Below, piece by piece: positions 15,360-23,874 of a stretch of DNA of 55,880 nt. The stretch comes from a virus: positions 1 to 55,880 of the IMG/VR virus record IMGVR_UViG_3300042446_001084; one strand, 5' to 3'. Both the position numbers and the translations under genes were made by a program. The notes beneath the pieces were generated by a model that saw nothing but the letters and a program-made list of their open reading frames with translations, searched no databases and was not told where the DNA came from. Every line of letters starts with the position of its first letter. Position 1 is the stretch's first letter.

Positions 15360-16870
15360 TTTTTCTTTCCTGATTTCATGTTGGCACACCAATGTGCCAT
15401 TCGTTGTCGTTCGCCTGATGAATTGGCAGCAATACTACGCAGTTTGGCAACAGGTTGTTTGCAGTTCACACCCACACGTTTGGCTAGGCCTTTGCGTCCA
15501 GGATTCTTACCGTCGGCAAAGTTCTCTGCCATGCCTTGTTCCCAAACAGTTTCTTCTCCGCGATTTTTGTTCCAGAAGTGATCACCATCGGGTGTTAGAT
15601 TCGAACTTTTTTCTATTGTATAACCTTGGCTCTTGGCATAGTCATACATGGCCGCCGCAATGCCTTGTCCACGATACCGGTCATCCACTTCTACCATGTC
15701 TGCTTCCAAGGTATCTCCGTCCATAAAGAACTTGACCGAACCTAGTGTGCGGCCTTGTGCTCGAGCGGTCACTGTTGCAAACGACCCGGTGTCATCGTCA
15801 AACTGCATGTCAAAATCTATACCACTGGCATCTTCGTTCATGATCCATGTATCAGGTACTTGTTTGTACCGGTCCACCCACAGGTCATGCAGTTTCTGTC
15901 CACTGATGCTGTGAGTTTTTGCAATACGTGTCATGATCTTGTCAATGCTATCGTACACTTGATCATCACTGGCAGACTGTAATCGTTGTTTGCGATCTAT
16001 CAATGCTGCCTTGAGTTCTTCCACAGCGCGACCATCTTTGCTGTGGTCCATGTTTTCCGCCACACCTTGTTCGGGCTTGGCTGATACACTACGCACCATT
16101 AATTCATATCCACGCTTGATCATTGATGCTTTAACACCAGCAATGGCCTTTTGTTTTGCTTCTTCTGAACTGCCGGCAACAACTGTTACAGGTGCCAACA
16201 CACCGTGATTGATTGCGTCAATGGTAACGGCGTACTGTTGCTCAGAGCCTTCCGCCACACCTTGCGTTTTATTAATCAACATTGTTATTCTTCTCTTAGC
16301 CGCCATGATGTCTTTATTGGTCGGGTCTGAAAAATCTCCAGGCTGCTTATGTACCACATCGCCACCTTTGTAGATAAACATCCCATTGGGAGTGAACTTC
16401 ATTTTGTAACCCTGAAACATTCTTGAATCTGTACCTGTCTCTGAATTTTGCCAAGAATGAATCTTGTCAATTGCTTCGGGCTTGTGAGACCAACCAACTC
16501 CAACTGCACCTTCGTTTGATTTTTTCTTGGTGTTGACATTGATTGCTGGACCACTACGCTCTGGATTGGGATCTTGTCTGCGCTTACGACTTGCCGCACT
16601 TGCACGACCCTTTTTACCTAGACCGTGTGCCTTGCTTTGTGGCAAACATTTTGGCTTGCCTTCACTATCATCACCCCTGGCACAATCTCCACGAATCTTG
16701 CCATCTGGACCAAAACGCACCCACTTCTCTTTGAACCATTTGCGTAGATCTTCTTCTAGTTCTTCGTTGGTATTTTTCACGCAGTTGGGATAGCGTTTGC
16801 CAAACATGGTTTTCATGCCTTCTTTGTGATAGCCTTTCCAGCAGGCTTCTAATATTTCACGATATCTCAT
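15356..16870 (-). CDS. Capsid-targeted polyprotein with GNAT acetyltransferase and basic domains
   Basis: A 504-residue protein from the ATG at 16870. Sites: MRYREILE|A (E8), GVAE|G (E207), GVAE|N (E272) and GMAE|N (E449). Piece 1 (9-207) begins with a DUF5872-like basic domain (WVRFGPDGKIRGDC, GKPKCLPQSKAHGLGKKGRA). Piece 2 (208-272) is a small domain. Piece 3 (273-449) carries a GNAT acetyltransferase core with acetyl-CoA loop RYRGQGIAAAMYDYAKSQGY (399-418). Piece 4 (450-504) is a basic domain (RKGLAKRVGVNCK, ERQRMAHWCANM) seen repeated in aquatic phages. Processing and packaging are inferred from the site pattern. Confidence 0.8.
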   Translation of the reverse strand: MRYREILEACWKGYHKEGMKTMFGKRYPNCVKNTNEELEEDLRKWFKEKWVRFGPDGKIRGDCARGDDSEGKPKCLPQSKAHGLGKKGRASAASRKRRQDPNPERSGPAINVNTKKKSNEGAVGVGWSHKPEAIDKIHSWQNSETGTDSRMFQGYKMKFTPNGMFIYKGGDVVHKQPGDFSDPTNKDIMAAKRRITMLINKTQGVAEGSEQQYAVTIDAINHGVLAPVTVVAGSSEEAKQKAIAGVKASMIKRGYELMVRSVSAKPEQGVAENMDHSKDGRAVEELKAALIDRKQRLQSASDDQVYDSIDKIMTRIAKTHSISGQKLHDLWVDRYKQVPDTWIMNEDASGIDFDMQFDDDTGSFATVTARAQGRTLGSVKFFMDGDTLEADMVEVDDRYRGQGIAAAMYDYAKSQGYTIEKSSNLTPDGDHFWNKNRGEETVWEQGMAENFADGKNPGRKGLAKRVGVNCKQPVAKLRSIAANSSGERQRMAHWCANMKSGKKK

Positions 16871-18315
16871 TTTTTGTTCCCCCAATTGGCCGCACCTTTT
16901 TTACGACATTGCACCAGTGCACCACTGGCATAAGCACTAGGCCATACTTTGTAACGGCTTTTAACTTTGTAGTAACAGGCATCTTGTTTTTCGTTGATCA
17001 TTAATTCACTGAACATTGCTCCGCCACACTCAGGACATTGTTCATGAGATTCTGCCACTGGTGTACCCAGCCCAATCTTTCCCGGAGCCATTGGCCCTGA
17101 TTCAATTCTTTCACCACCATCAAAGTAACGTATTTCAATGGGCATGTCGGGCCAGTTTAATCTGTAGGCAGCCATGATACGATGATTGCCTTCGTTGACC
17201 CAGGCTTCACCATTGTAGGCCACCATGATGTAGGGCAGGTATTCCTCGTTGGGATTACTGCCCATGGGCGGCAACTTACCTGTGCGTTCCATGTAATCCA
17301 TTAACCACTTTAGATCATTTTTGCGCACATTCATTTGTTCGTTGCGCATACCAGGCAACGAAGCTAGTCGCATTACACGCACTCTAGGTGGAGTTCCAAC
17401 AACCCCAGCAGTGGTACTGCCCATGTAAGGAACACCGTAGCTGTTACGCCCTTTGCTCTTGGCATAGTCAATCTTGTCCTGCAACCATTCTTCGTTGGGT
17501 ACATCCACACTCAACTTGCCTTCTGTTACTGTTTGCTCTTTGATTTTGGGATTTAGATTCTTTAGATGTTTAGCATCACCTTGTTTACTCCACTTGGCCC
17601 ACATGGCCTGGCCGTCATCTGTTTGAATGGTAGACGGTGATATGTTAGCACCCAACATGCGCATCACAGCATACATGTTTGCGGCAATGCCTTGACCTTG
17701 CCACTCGGGCTCAACGTAAGTGTTTAGGCTTTCTAATCCTGGACGAGTTTTGTGCTTCCAGAATGCCGCTTGAGCAATTACTTCTTTGTTCTTGTCAGTT
17801 ACAGTGACCACAGGACCCGGGCCCTCATCATTTGTTACTTCATACGTGACACCGTTGATTTCTTGACTGAACTCAAAACCGGGTTTCATCACAGCCTGGT
17901 TAAACTTTTCTCGACCTTCCGTAGTATCCTGTGCAAGAGCTTCTCTAGCCTGCCGTTCATTTTCGGCCTTGAATTTTTGCAGGGCTTGATTATCATTGAT
18001 TTGACCACGGTCCAATTGTTGCCAAATTGACAAGTCAAATTTTAGAATTTTTCGTTGTACTGCTTGTGCAAAACTAATTTCATCATTGCCTCGGCCTTGC
18101 CAATCAGGTTTCTTGCCCCACACAACTGATATAGAGCGGTCAGTGTTTGGGACGTTGATACGCATACGCTCACCATAAAACACATAAGTAAGCCCTTGCC
18201 AAGTAAAGTAAAGATCTCCATTGACTGTTGTGCCCGTAGACCAGCCATGCTTTTTTTGCAAAGCACTGACTGCGGCTTGATCTGCGTTTTCAACTATAAA
18301 CTCTGTTGCTCTCAT
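16867..18315 (-). CDS. Capsid-targeted polyprotein with GNAT-like, ParB-like and zinc-ribbon modules
   Basis: A 482-residue protein. N-terminus MRATEFIVE|N is strikingly like the T4 internal protein leader MKTYQEFIAE|A. Further sites are VTE|G (E265) and VAE|S (E422), with a weaker TTE|G at E133. Modules: an N-terminal small domain (10-130), a GNAT-like domain with WQGQGIAANMYAVMRM (205-220), a ParB/sulfiredoxin-like segment with VNEGNHRIMAAYRLN (373-387), and a C-terminal zinc ribbon (CPECGG) plus CYYKVKSRYKVWPSAY, a module found repeatedly in aquatic phages. The ATG sits at the previous gene's stop. Confidence 0.78.
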   Translation of the reverse strand: MRATEFIVENADQAAVSALQKKHGWSTGTTVNGDLYFTWQGLTYVFYGERMRINVPNTDRSISVVWGKKPDWQGRGNDEISFAQAVQRKILKFDLSIWQQLDRGQINDNQALQKFKAENERQAREALAQDTTEGREKFNQAVMKPGFEFSQEINGVTYEVTNDEGPGPVVTVTDKNKEVIAQAAFWKHKTRPGLESLNTYVEPEWQGQGIAANMYAVMRMLGANISPSTIQTDDGQAMWAKWSKQGDAKHLKNLNPKIKEQTVTEGKLSVDVPNEEWLQDKIDYAKSKGRNSYGVPYMGSTTAGVVGTPPRVRVMRLASLPGMRNEQMNVRKNDLKWLMDYMERTGKLPPMGSNPNEEYLPYIMVAYNGEAWVNEGNHRIMAAYRLNWPDMPIEIRYFDGGERIESGPMAPGKIGLGTPVAESHEQCPECGGAMFSELMINEKQDACYYKVKSRYKVWPSAYASGALVQCRKKGAANWGNKK

Positions 18316-20903
18316 TACATTCTTCCTGATGTCTTTAATGTAGGTGGTGTTCCAGCGGCAGTGGTGCGCCAGCCCATTTTTTTGGCTTGACGTTGCACTT
18401 CGCCAGGCTTGATGTCTTGTGTGATGGCCATGCTGTAGCGTGGATCACGAGCTTCTTTGTCGTTGACAGGAATGTATCCGGTGGCTTCTGCTATTACTTT
18501 TTCATCAGCAGATTGAAAAGAAAAATCAGTGGGCCTAAACTGTGGATATTTGTCTACCACTTTGTCAATGTATTTGTCTAATAGATTATAAGACACATTG
18601 GTTGCAACCAGTTTGGGTTTTTTGCCTGCTCGCACGTAGATGTTGATTTTATTAGGATGAACAATTCTTTGAACAAATGGACCTTCTGCTACTACAGGTT
18701 GTCTTCTGCTTAGTTCGTAGATGACTTTGTTGCCGGTATCTGCACGGAAAGCTCTATAACCCCAAGCTCTGGCATAACGCTGAACCAAACTATCGTAGAG
18801 TCTGGCTCTGCTTTGTGAGTTTTGTCCCGGTTCAACTTCTTTTGAGGCCGAAAAGGTCATTCTATTAGGCTTGTACTTTTTAATAAATGTTTGTATAGCA
18901 CTTAACACAGTGGCAAATACTCGTTGAGAATCACCTTCACCTGTGACTTCTTGGCTGTTGTTTCTATAAAACTCAACACTCCATGCTTCCTCTTTTGAAT
19001 CTTTACTAAATCCCTTGTTGAACATGATACTTAGAAAAGTTCCGTCATCTAATCGTGCGATTGCGTCTACATCACCAAAGTCACCCTTTTCCCATCGAAG
19101 TAGTGGATAAGGTTGATCAAATGCTTCGTTGACATTGTATGTAGGATCTGTCTTCTGGCGAGGCATGCCTTTGGGTCGATTGGGGTCAACAGGATCAATG
19201 TCAGTTGTGGTCAATCCTGTTTTCTTTAATGCGTCGATATACTTGTGTTCTTCTTCTTCGCTGCCAAATGCCATAATAGTACTAGGAGGACCACTTCCAA
19301 AGTCATGCTGACCCAGCCCTTTTAAATCACTAATGTGTTGTCCTAGCTTGTACCAATCGTAGACATCGCTGACATCTACTTTGACTGTGCCTGCTGGCAT
19401 GGTGGGTTTGAATTCTGGACCGGGTGGTTTTCCGTTGGGATCATAATCTTCGTCAGTGACTGTTTCTGGCAACTGCCCACGTTGTCTACGCAGTTCATTC
19501 TTTAGTTGTTGTATTAATTCTTCTTTTGCGCCTGCGCTACCCATTTGCTTTACTGTTTGTGCAGTTCGGCCAACAGTTTGAATACCTTTCAATGTATCAG
19601 CGGTGGACATGCTTTGTGTGGTAGCACACCCGGGCGTGCCAGCTATGCAAGCGGCAGCGGCAGCGGCAGCCAATTTATCTTTTAAAGATTCCTCTAGTGG
19701 CGCATCTTTGAAGAATTCAGGATACTGATCAACCCAGTGTCGCATAATTTGGCCTGCTTTGGCATTGGCTTCGTCTTCGTAAGGGGATCCTGTTTCGCCT
19801 GCATCCACGGGCATGTCAGCTAGTTCGTTTTGACGAGAGTGTGTGAGCTCATGTGCTAGAGTACGCAAAATATCTAGCACATGACGGCCACTCACTGCCA
19901 GTGTGACTGAACGTGTTTCGGGATCAAATTGACCAAATGTGCCGTTTCTACGTGTCCATTCTGGGTCACGTTTTAATATAATTTTTGGGGCTTGTTCAAT
20001 TCCAAGATACTCAACACAACTATCAATGAATGGTTGTAGTACTTGCCTAATGTCTTGATTGATGTCTGGGGATTCTGTGTTTTCTTGTACACTTTCGCCA
20101 CCACCACCATCGCCGCCCTCGCCGTCGCCAAACGAGAATCCTGGCATCCAGTACCCACCATATCCGTAGCGTACTTTCTTTTTCTTGCGCTCTTGTAAAC
20201 TTAGTTCATGATCTTTTGCGGCAAGTCTGGCTTCACGCAGTCGATCAATCAAGCCACTGGCTCTCAACAGTTTAAATGCTAGATTTTCTGGACCAAATTC
20301 TCCAGTCTTTGCCAGGCCGGTTGTGCGCATTTCACGTATCTTTTTAGCCAGCGACTCCATGCGCTGTCTATCACCATCAGCAATGGCTGACTCAATTCTG
20401 TGTCCTAGATCTTCGTACTTGCTACGTGTGCTCATGTCATCAACCACAGCTTGTTGACGTTTGGGAACTTGTAGCCAGTCATTGTTCAACACCGAATACT
20501 CGCCTTGGCTCACCGGCGGTTGATTGGCATTCTGTACATACAACTCAACATCGTAACCGCCAATTTTAAAATTGTGTTGATCGTTGTACTGATATTTTTT
20601 AGCATCAAACAGCTCACGATAAACGTCGCTGGCATCGGCCCTGGGTAAATCTACTACCAAGTGTAGATCAATGTCGCTGTGTGGTGTATATGTGTAGGCG
20701 GCGTTTGAACCAGATATTGTAACATCTTTTAGTTCAAGGTCTGTTAGGCCAAGGAATTCGCGAAAGTCATCCGCAATTGCCAATAAGTGGTCACGAACAT
20801 CAGGGAGAAGATGTTCGTCCTCTCCCCAAATGCGTGGGTTTAACTTGTCGTTAAACTTGATTGCGTTGCTTAAACGATAGGAATCTAGTTCATGAATGTT
20901 CAT
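18315..20903 (-). CDS. Large head-cargo polyprotein: nucleotidyltransferase plus HExxH metallopeptidase
   Basis: An 862-residue protein. N-terminal nucleotidyltransferase: GSNAAYTYTPHSDIDLHLVV (65-84) with Asp77, Asp79 and probable third Asp118. A Gly-rich linker (258-269) is followed by VQE|N (E274). A zincin-like domain follows with HELTH (351-355), likely a metallopeptidase. Later sites: LEE|S (E405), VNE|A (E593), VAE|G (E740) and IAE|A (E806). The final piece (807-862) is a small basic module. The N-terminus MNIHELDS resembles but does not fully match a cleavable leader. It is the first gene of the head-cargo operon. Functions are read from motifs; substrates are unknown. Confidence 0.78.
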   Translation of the reverse strand: MNIHELDSYRLSNAIKFNDKLNPRIWGEDEHLLPDVRDHLLAIADDFREFLGLTDLELKDVTISGSNAAYTYTPHSDIDLHLVVDLPRADASDVYRELFDAKKYQYNDQHNFKIGGYDVELYVQNANQPPVSQGEYSVLNNDWLQVPKRQQAVVDDMSTRSKYEDLGHRIESAIADGDRQRMESLAKKIREMRTTGLAKTGEFGPENLAFKLLRASGLIDRLREARLAAKDHELSLQERKKKKVRYGYGGYWMPGFSFGDGEGGDGGGGESVQENTESPDINQDIRQVLQPFIDSCVEYLGIEQAPKIILKRDPEWTRRNGTFGQFDPETRSVTLAVSGRHVLDILRTLAHELTHSRQNELADMPVDAGETGSPYEDEANAKAGQIMRHWVDQYPEFFKDAPLEESLKDKLAAAAAAACIAGTPGCATTQSMSTADTLKGIQTVGRTAQTVKQMGSAGAKEELIQQLKNELRRQRGQLPETVTDEDYDPNGKPPGPEFKPTMPAGTVKVDVSDVYDWYKLGQHISDLKGLGQHDFGSGPPSTIMAFGSEEEEHKYIDALKKTGLTTTDIDPVDPNRPKGMPRQKTDPTYNVNEAFDQPYPLLRWEKGDFGDVDAIARLDDGTFLSIMFNKGFSKDSKEEAWSVEFYRNNSQEVTGEGDSQRVFATVLSAIQTFIKKYKPNRMTFSASKEVEPGQNSQSRARLYDSLVQRYARAWGYRAFRADTGNKVIYELSRRQPVVAEGPFVQRIVHPNKINIYVRAGKKPKLVATNVSYNLLDKYIDKVVDKYPQFRPTDFSFQSADEKVIAEATGYIPVNDKEARDPRYSMAITQDIKPGEVQRQAKKMGWRTTAAGTPPTLKTSGRM

Positions 20904-20907
20904 AAAC

Positions 20908-20915
20908 TATATTTA
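20908..20915 (-). promoter_or_regulatory. Late-promoter-like motif at the start of the head-cargo operon
   Basis: TAAATATA on the minus strand, close to the T4 late -10 box TATAAATA, ends only four bases before the ATG at 20903. No -35 is needed for T4-type late promoters. Transcription starting at usual spacing would begin at about the ATG, giving a nearly leaderless mRNA. Confidence 0.5.
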
Positions 20916-20924
20916 CCGCTTTGA

Positions 20925-21869
20925 TTACTTAGATGCTTTTGTTTTCTTTTTAGCTAGAGCAGGCGTTTCTATTGCCTTGACTGGTTTAGCCACTGCTTTA
21001 ACTGGCTTGGCTACTGCTTTACCTTGTTTGGCTGTTTCTGCAACAGGTGATTCATTACTGGCAATCACTCGAGGAGTTACAGGCACCTGTTGCAGAGCTG
21101 CCTGTGCATCTGCTAGTTTTTTAGCGTCTGCATTGGCTTTGGCAATAACACTTAGGTCTTCGTACAATTTGTCCTGTGTGTTAAAGTCAAACACATAGGT
21201 GCCTGTATGCTTGAGCAATACACGCTTGTCGACCCAGACTTTACCACCAATGTCGCGCCAGTTTTCACAGAATGTCCAGTCTTCTGAATAGTAGCGACCT
21301 TCGCGAACTGCTGTGTCGTAGTATGTTTTCATGTATGGATCTAATTCTACAGGCAATCCAATGTCGTTCTTAAACGGCTTGACTGCTTGATGTACATTGA
21401 GTTTATCAAACACATCACGCTTTACTAGCATAAAGCCTGTGCCTGTTTTGCTAACTTCTTGAAGATTACCATCTTCACTGACTTCTGCATTTTCAAACCC
21501 ATTAACTACCCATTTAATTGGTAGAGTTTTCATTGGATATAGTCCACCGACTACATCTTTTTGTGCATTAAGCAGTACTAATAAATGCCAAGGTTCCCAA
21601 CCAATATCAGCGTCGATAAACATCAAGTGAGTTGAGTCTGGATTGTTTAGGAATTTAGCAACCAGTGTGTTTCTAGCACGGCTGATCAATGATTCATTGG
21701 TCATGGTTTCCATGGTCCACTCAATGCCAAGTTGTCGGCAAGTGTTGGCCCATTTGATATAACTCATGAATGTGCTTTCAGTTAACATGCCACCGTAGCA
21801 GGGCATACAGATATGCACTCTAGTGGTGCGCAGGTAGTCAACGTTGACTTGGATTTGTTGTTCAGCCAT
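20925..21869 (-). CDS. Glycosyltransferase-like (GT-A fold) protein
   Basis: A 314-residue protein. RVHICMPCYGGMLTESTFMS near the N-terminus, SRARNTLVAKFL, and HLMFIDADIGWEPWHL with a DAD-type metal motif followed by FMLVKRDVFDKL fit a GT-A glycosyltransferase of the kind common in large phages. The C-terminal 60 residues are Ala/Lys/Pro repeats (KAVAKPVKAVAKPVKA), a flexible basic tail. GAGGAAC lies before the ATG. It may glycosylate modified DNA bases or surface sugars; the substrate is unknown. Confidence 0.78.
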   Translation of the reverse strand: MAEQQIQVNVDYLRTTRVHICMPCYGGMLTESTFMSYIKWANTCRQLGIEWTMETMTNESLISRARNTLVAKFLNNPDSTHLMFIDADIGWEPWHLLVLLNAQKDVVGGLYPMKTLPIKWVVNGFENAEVSEDGNLQEVSKTGTGFMLVKRDVFDKLNVHQAVKPFKNDIGLPVELDPYMKTYYDTAVREGRYYSEDWTFCENWRDIGGKVWVDKRVLLKHTGTYVFDFNTQDKLYEDLSVIAKANADAKKLADAQAALQQVPVTPRVIASNESPVAETAKQGKAVAKPVKAVAKPVKAIETPALAKKKTKASK

Positions 21870-21894
21870 ATGTTCCTCGTAAAAATATGTACTT

Positions 21895-21902
21895 CTATTT
21901 AA
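21895..21902 (-). promoter_or_regulatory. Late-promoter-like motif before the glycosyltransferase gene
   Basis: TTAAATAG on the minus strand, 26 bases before the ATG at 21869, leaves space for a short leader containing the GAGGAAC ribosome site. It is a near match to the T4 late box. Confidence 0.45.
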
Positions 21903-21940
21903 CTACGTACAAAACCCAGGCTATTTTTTTGTTGGCAAAT

Positions 21941-22087
21941 TTATGATGCTATTTTTAATCCAATGCCCAACTGCATTACCTTACTGCAATTTCTTAGTGG
22001 AGTCATTAATACATTGGGAGATCCGTGCTGTACTACTTTAACCGGTAGTTTCGGCGGATAGACGCGACGTTTACTTGTTTGTTTCAT
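21941..22087 (-). CDS. Candidate small basic protein
   Basis: A 48-codon frame from an ATG that overlaps the end of the nucleotidylyltransferase gene by 17 bases. It starts MKQTSKRRVYPPKLPVKVV and is strongly basic. No good ribosome site is visible, so translation would be coupled. It fills most of the otherwise empty 21870-22070 stretch. The family is unknown and it could be non-coding. Confidence 0.35.
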   Translation of the reverse strand: MKQTSKRRVYPPKLPVKVVQHGSPNVLMTPLRNCSKVMQLGIGLKIAS

Positions 22088-23063
22088 TGACGTAGTCATT
22101 GTTTTCGCCAATGTCAATTTCTCGCCCACGTGCAACAGGTCGTCTTCCTTGTTTGTCAGTAAAATCTTCTAATCGGGCCAGAGCTTGGACTTTACTTTGC
22201 ATAGCACCAGCTTTGTACATTAGATGTTCCACTCCGCGATAGTTGCCAACTTTGAGCATTTCTGCTAACTCAACCAGTTGTCGTACTAAACTCTGCTTAA
22301 GACTACCTTCATCCCAGGTACCAAGACCTCCAGTAGGGCGAATTTGAATTCCTTCGTCGGGATCATTGACCAGAGTAGCTTCATCAACTTCTTTATCTGG
22401 ACCATTTGGCATTGGCATTCCTGCATTTAATCCGCCTGCACCAACACCAAAGGCTGGACCTTGTAGTGCTTCTTTCACATCACTGCCCATGCCTGCATCA
22501 ATTAGTTTAATTGTTACATTGGTTAATTTTTCGTTGCCCTGGGTCTGTGGATATAATGAGTTAACCAATGTGGCTTTTTGTTCAGGTGACATTGCAGGCC
22601 ATTTGGCACGAATTTCTGTGGCACTGGTCATACCTGAACCAAACTGTACCACAGGCAAATATGCTATGTAAGCATGCTGAGTCATTGGCTGTAGGCCTGT
22701 GCGCTTGTATGGTTGTAAGTAGCCAGCACTACCATCCTTTTTTACACCACCGGGCACGGGCTGTTCGTTACGATCTTTTTCACTACGTACAAAAATCAGC
22801 TGTGTAGTGCTGGGATCGTAATGTTGTGTAATTTCATTGGCACGGAAAGGATTTTTGACTTGAATAAATCTGTGTGCAGGAATGCCAGCTAATTTTGCCA
22901 GCTTTTGCTTGACTGCAAAAGGAAAAGGTCTTGTTGAGGTGTCTGCTGTGGCAGCAATGTAAACATCGGCGCTGGGGAAAGCCGCTTGGGCCGCATCATA
23001 CAGAGCTTTATGGCCTGCGTGAAAGGGGTGGAAACCACCGGGCATAATGACTAGTTTTTTCAT
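22071..23063 (-). CDS. Nucleotidylyltransferase (NMNAT-like) with cleavable C-terminal extension
   Basis: A 330-residue protein. The N-terminal 175 residues form a nucleotidylyltransferase domain: MPGGFHPFHAGHKAL (HxGH, 15-18), IAATADTSTRPF, and SGMTSATEIRAKW (the SxTxIR motif). Such enzymes join nucleotides to NMN, pantetheine phosphate or similar. After it comes a 150-residue extension with possible prohead-protease sites VDE|A (E228) and IGE|N near the end, and a helical segment. It may therefore also be packaged, or the sites may be chance. It lies directly upstream of the glycosyltransferase and head-cargo operon. Confidence 0.8.
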   Translation of the reverse strand: MKKLVIMPGGFHPFHAGHKALYDAAQAAFPSADVYIAATADTSTRPFPFAVKQKLAKLAGIPAHRFIQVKNPFRANEITQHYDPSTTQLIFVRSEKDRNEQPVPGGVKKDGSAGYLQPYKRTGLQPMTQHAYIAYLPVVQFGSGMTSATEIRAKWPAMSPEQKATLVNSLYPQTQGNEKLTNVTIKLIDAGMGSDVKEALQGPAFGVGAGGLNAGMPMPNGPDKEVDEATLVNDPDEGIQIRPTGGLGTWDEGSLKQSLVRQLVELAEMLKVGNYRGVEHLMYKAGAMQSKVQALARLEDFTDKQGRRPVARGREIDIGENNDYVNETNK

Positions 23064-23067
23064 ACCT

Positions 23068-23076
23068 TATATTTAG
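23068..23076 (-). promoter_or_regulatory. Late-promoter-like motif before the nucleotidylyltransferase
   Basis: CTAAATATA on the minus strand, ending four bases before the ATG at 23063, with AAGG overlapping the leader. It is the same short-spacing arrangement as at 20908 and 41204. Confidence 0.45.
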
Positions 23077-23077
23077 C

Positions 23078-23506
23078 CTACATGTTCTCTAAGAGCCAAA
23101 GGTACGATGGTGCTTGAAATTTAAAAATCACTTGACCGTTGCAGCCAATTGCACCATGGAAAGAGTCAACAATGTTGTCTTGAGTCCCATTAAAGTTGTG
23201 GTGATACGTGGCCTGCTGAAATACTATTTTGCTTACGTCAATGTCTTCAAGTTTAAAATCAGTAACTGTAACTAGCACATCTTTTATAATATTTCCAAAT
23301 TCATCTACCTTGGTATGATCAATGGTTTTTCCAGACATTGTAATAGTCAATGTGTATGCCTGATCAGTGTCTACAAATTTGTGATTAACAATTACAGGGT
23401 CAACGCTGGGTTTTCCTTGAAAAATATTGACATCATTTAAATGAATTGACACGTCGAGCTCGGGTTCTGTAGCAGAAACTCGCAGGCTCAATGTTGAATT
23501 GTCCAT
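23078..23506 (-). CDS. Beta-rich structural-looking protein
   Basis: A 142-residue protein (LSLRVSATEPELDVSIHLND) rich in beta-strand patterns and poor in charge clusters, with an Ig-like flavour. It overlaps the upstream gene by one base. It could be a virion surface or accessory protein. No family is recognised. Confidence 0.7.
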   Translation of the reverse strand: MDNSTLSLRVSATEPELDVSIHLNDVNIFQGKPSVDPVIVNHKFVDTDQAYTLTITMSGKTIDHTKVDEFGNIIKDVLVTVTDFKLEDIDVSKIVFQQATYHHNFNGTQDNIVDSFHGAIGCNGQVIFKFQAPSYLWLLENM

Positions 23507-23874
23507 TAATAGCTTAACATCAACTTGGTGATTGTTCCAGCGGAAAATCCCTCTACATTGGCTCTAATCCATGTAAAGTTTCCAGTGACGTTGACACTAA
23601 AATTGTTAGTGGTTGTGGTAGTTAAAGAATCAAATTCGTATACTTTGAACCAGTCAGCGTCGGTTGCTGGTACTGAGTCAACTGTGGCTTCAATTTTAAT
23701 TAAACCCTCAAACCCATTTAGATAAAAAGCCAACGTTTGCAAGGAACCAAAGCCACCATAATAATTAGACGCTTGTTGCTTTTCTCCAGACCAGTCTAAA
23801 CTGCTACCATCGTAGTTGCCCGAGGGTGTGCCATATGAGGTAGTTGGCAATAGCTGGAGGGTTGTGGTTTTCAT
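23506..23874 (-). CDS. Small putative virion protein
   Basis: A 122-residue, Thr/Ser/Gly/Tyr-rich protein starting MKTTTLQLLPTTSYGTPSGN. Phrases such as WIRANVEGFSAGTITKLMLSY look like a jelly-roll or Ig-type strand series often found in phage decoration or fibre proteins. The ATG overlaps the TGA of the small gene upstream (ATGA). It is in a co-directional run of structural-looking genes. No exact family. Confidence 0.68.
   Translation of the reverse strand: MKTTTLQLLPTTSYGTPSGNYDGSSLDWSGEKQQASNYYGGFGSLQTLAFYLNGFEGLIKIEATVDSVPATDADWFKVYEFDSLTTTTTNNFSVNVTGNFTWIRANVEGFSAGTITKLMLSY

Noticed and set aside
15295-15726. Plus-strand frame of 143 codons
   Set aside because: Antisense to the GNAT polyprotein and Cys-rich protein genes; composition is not protein-like and no start signal.
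9923-20903. GVAEG strings as simple flexible linkers
   Set aside because: The strings are short, always keep Glu before G/A/N/S, occur at domain borders and also at the leader ends; a protease site explains this better than a linker.
20965-21060. Ala/Lys/Pro tail of the glycosyltransferase as a cleavage-site array
   Set aside because: It contains one VAE-T string but no G/A/S after Glu; more likely a flexible basic tail.
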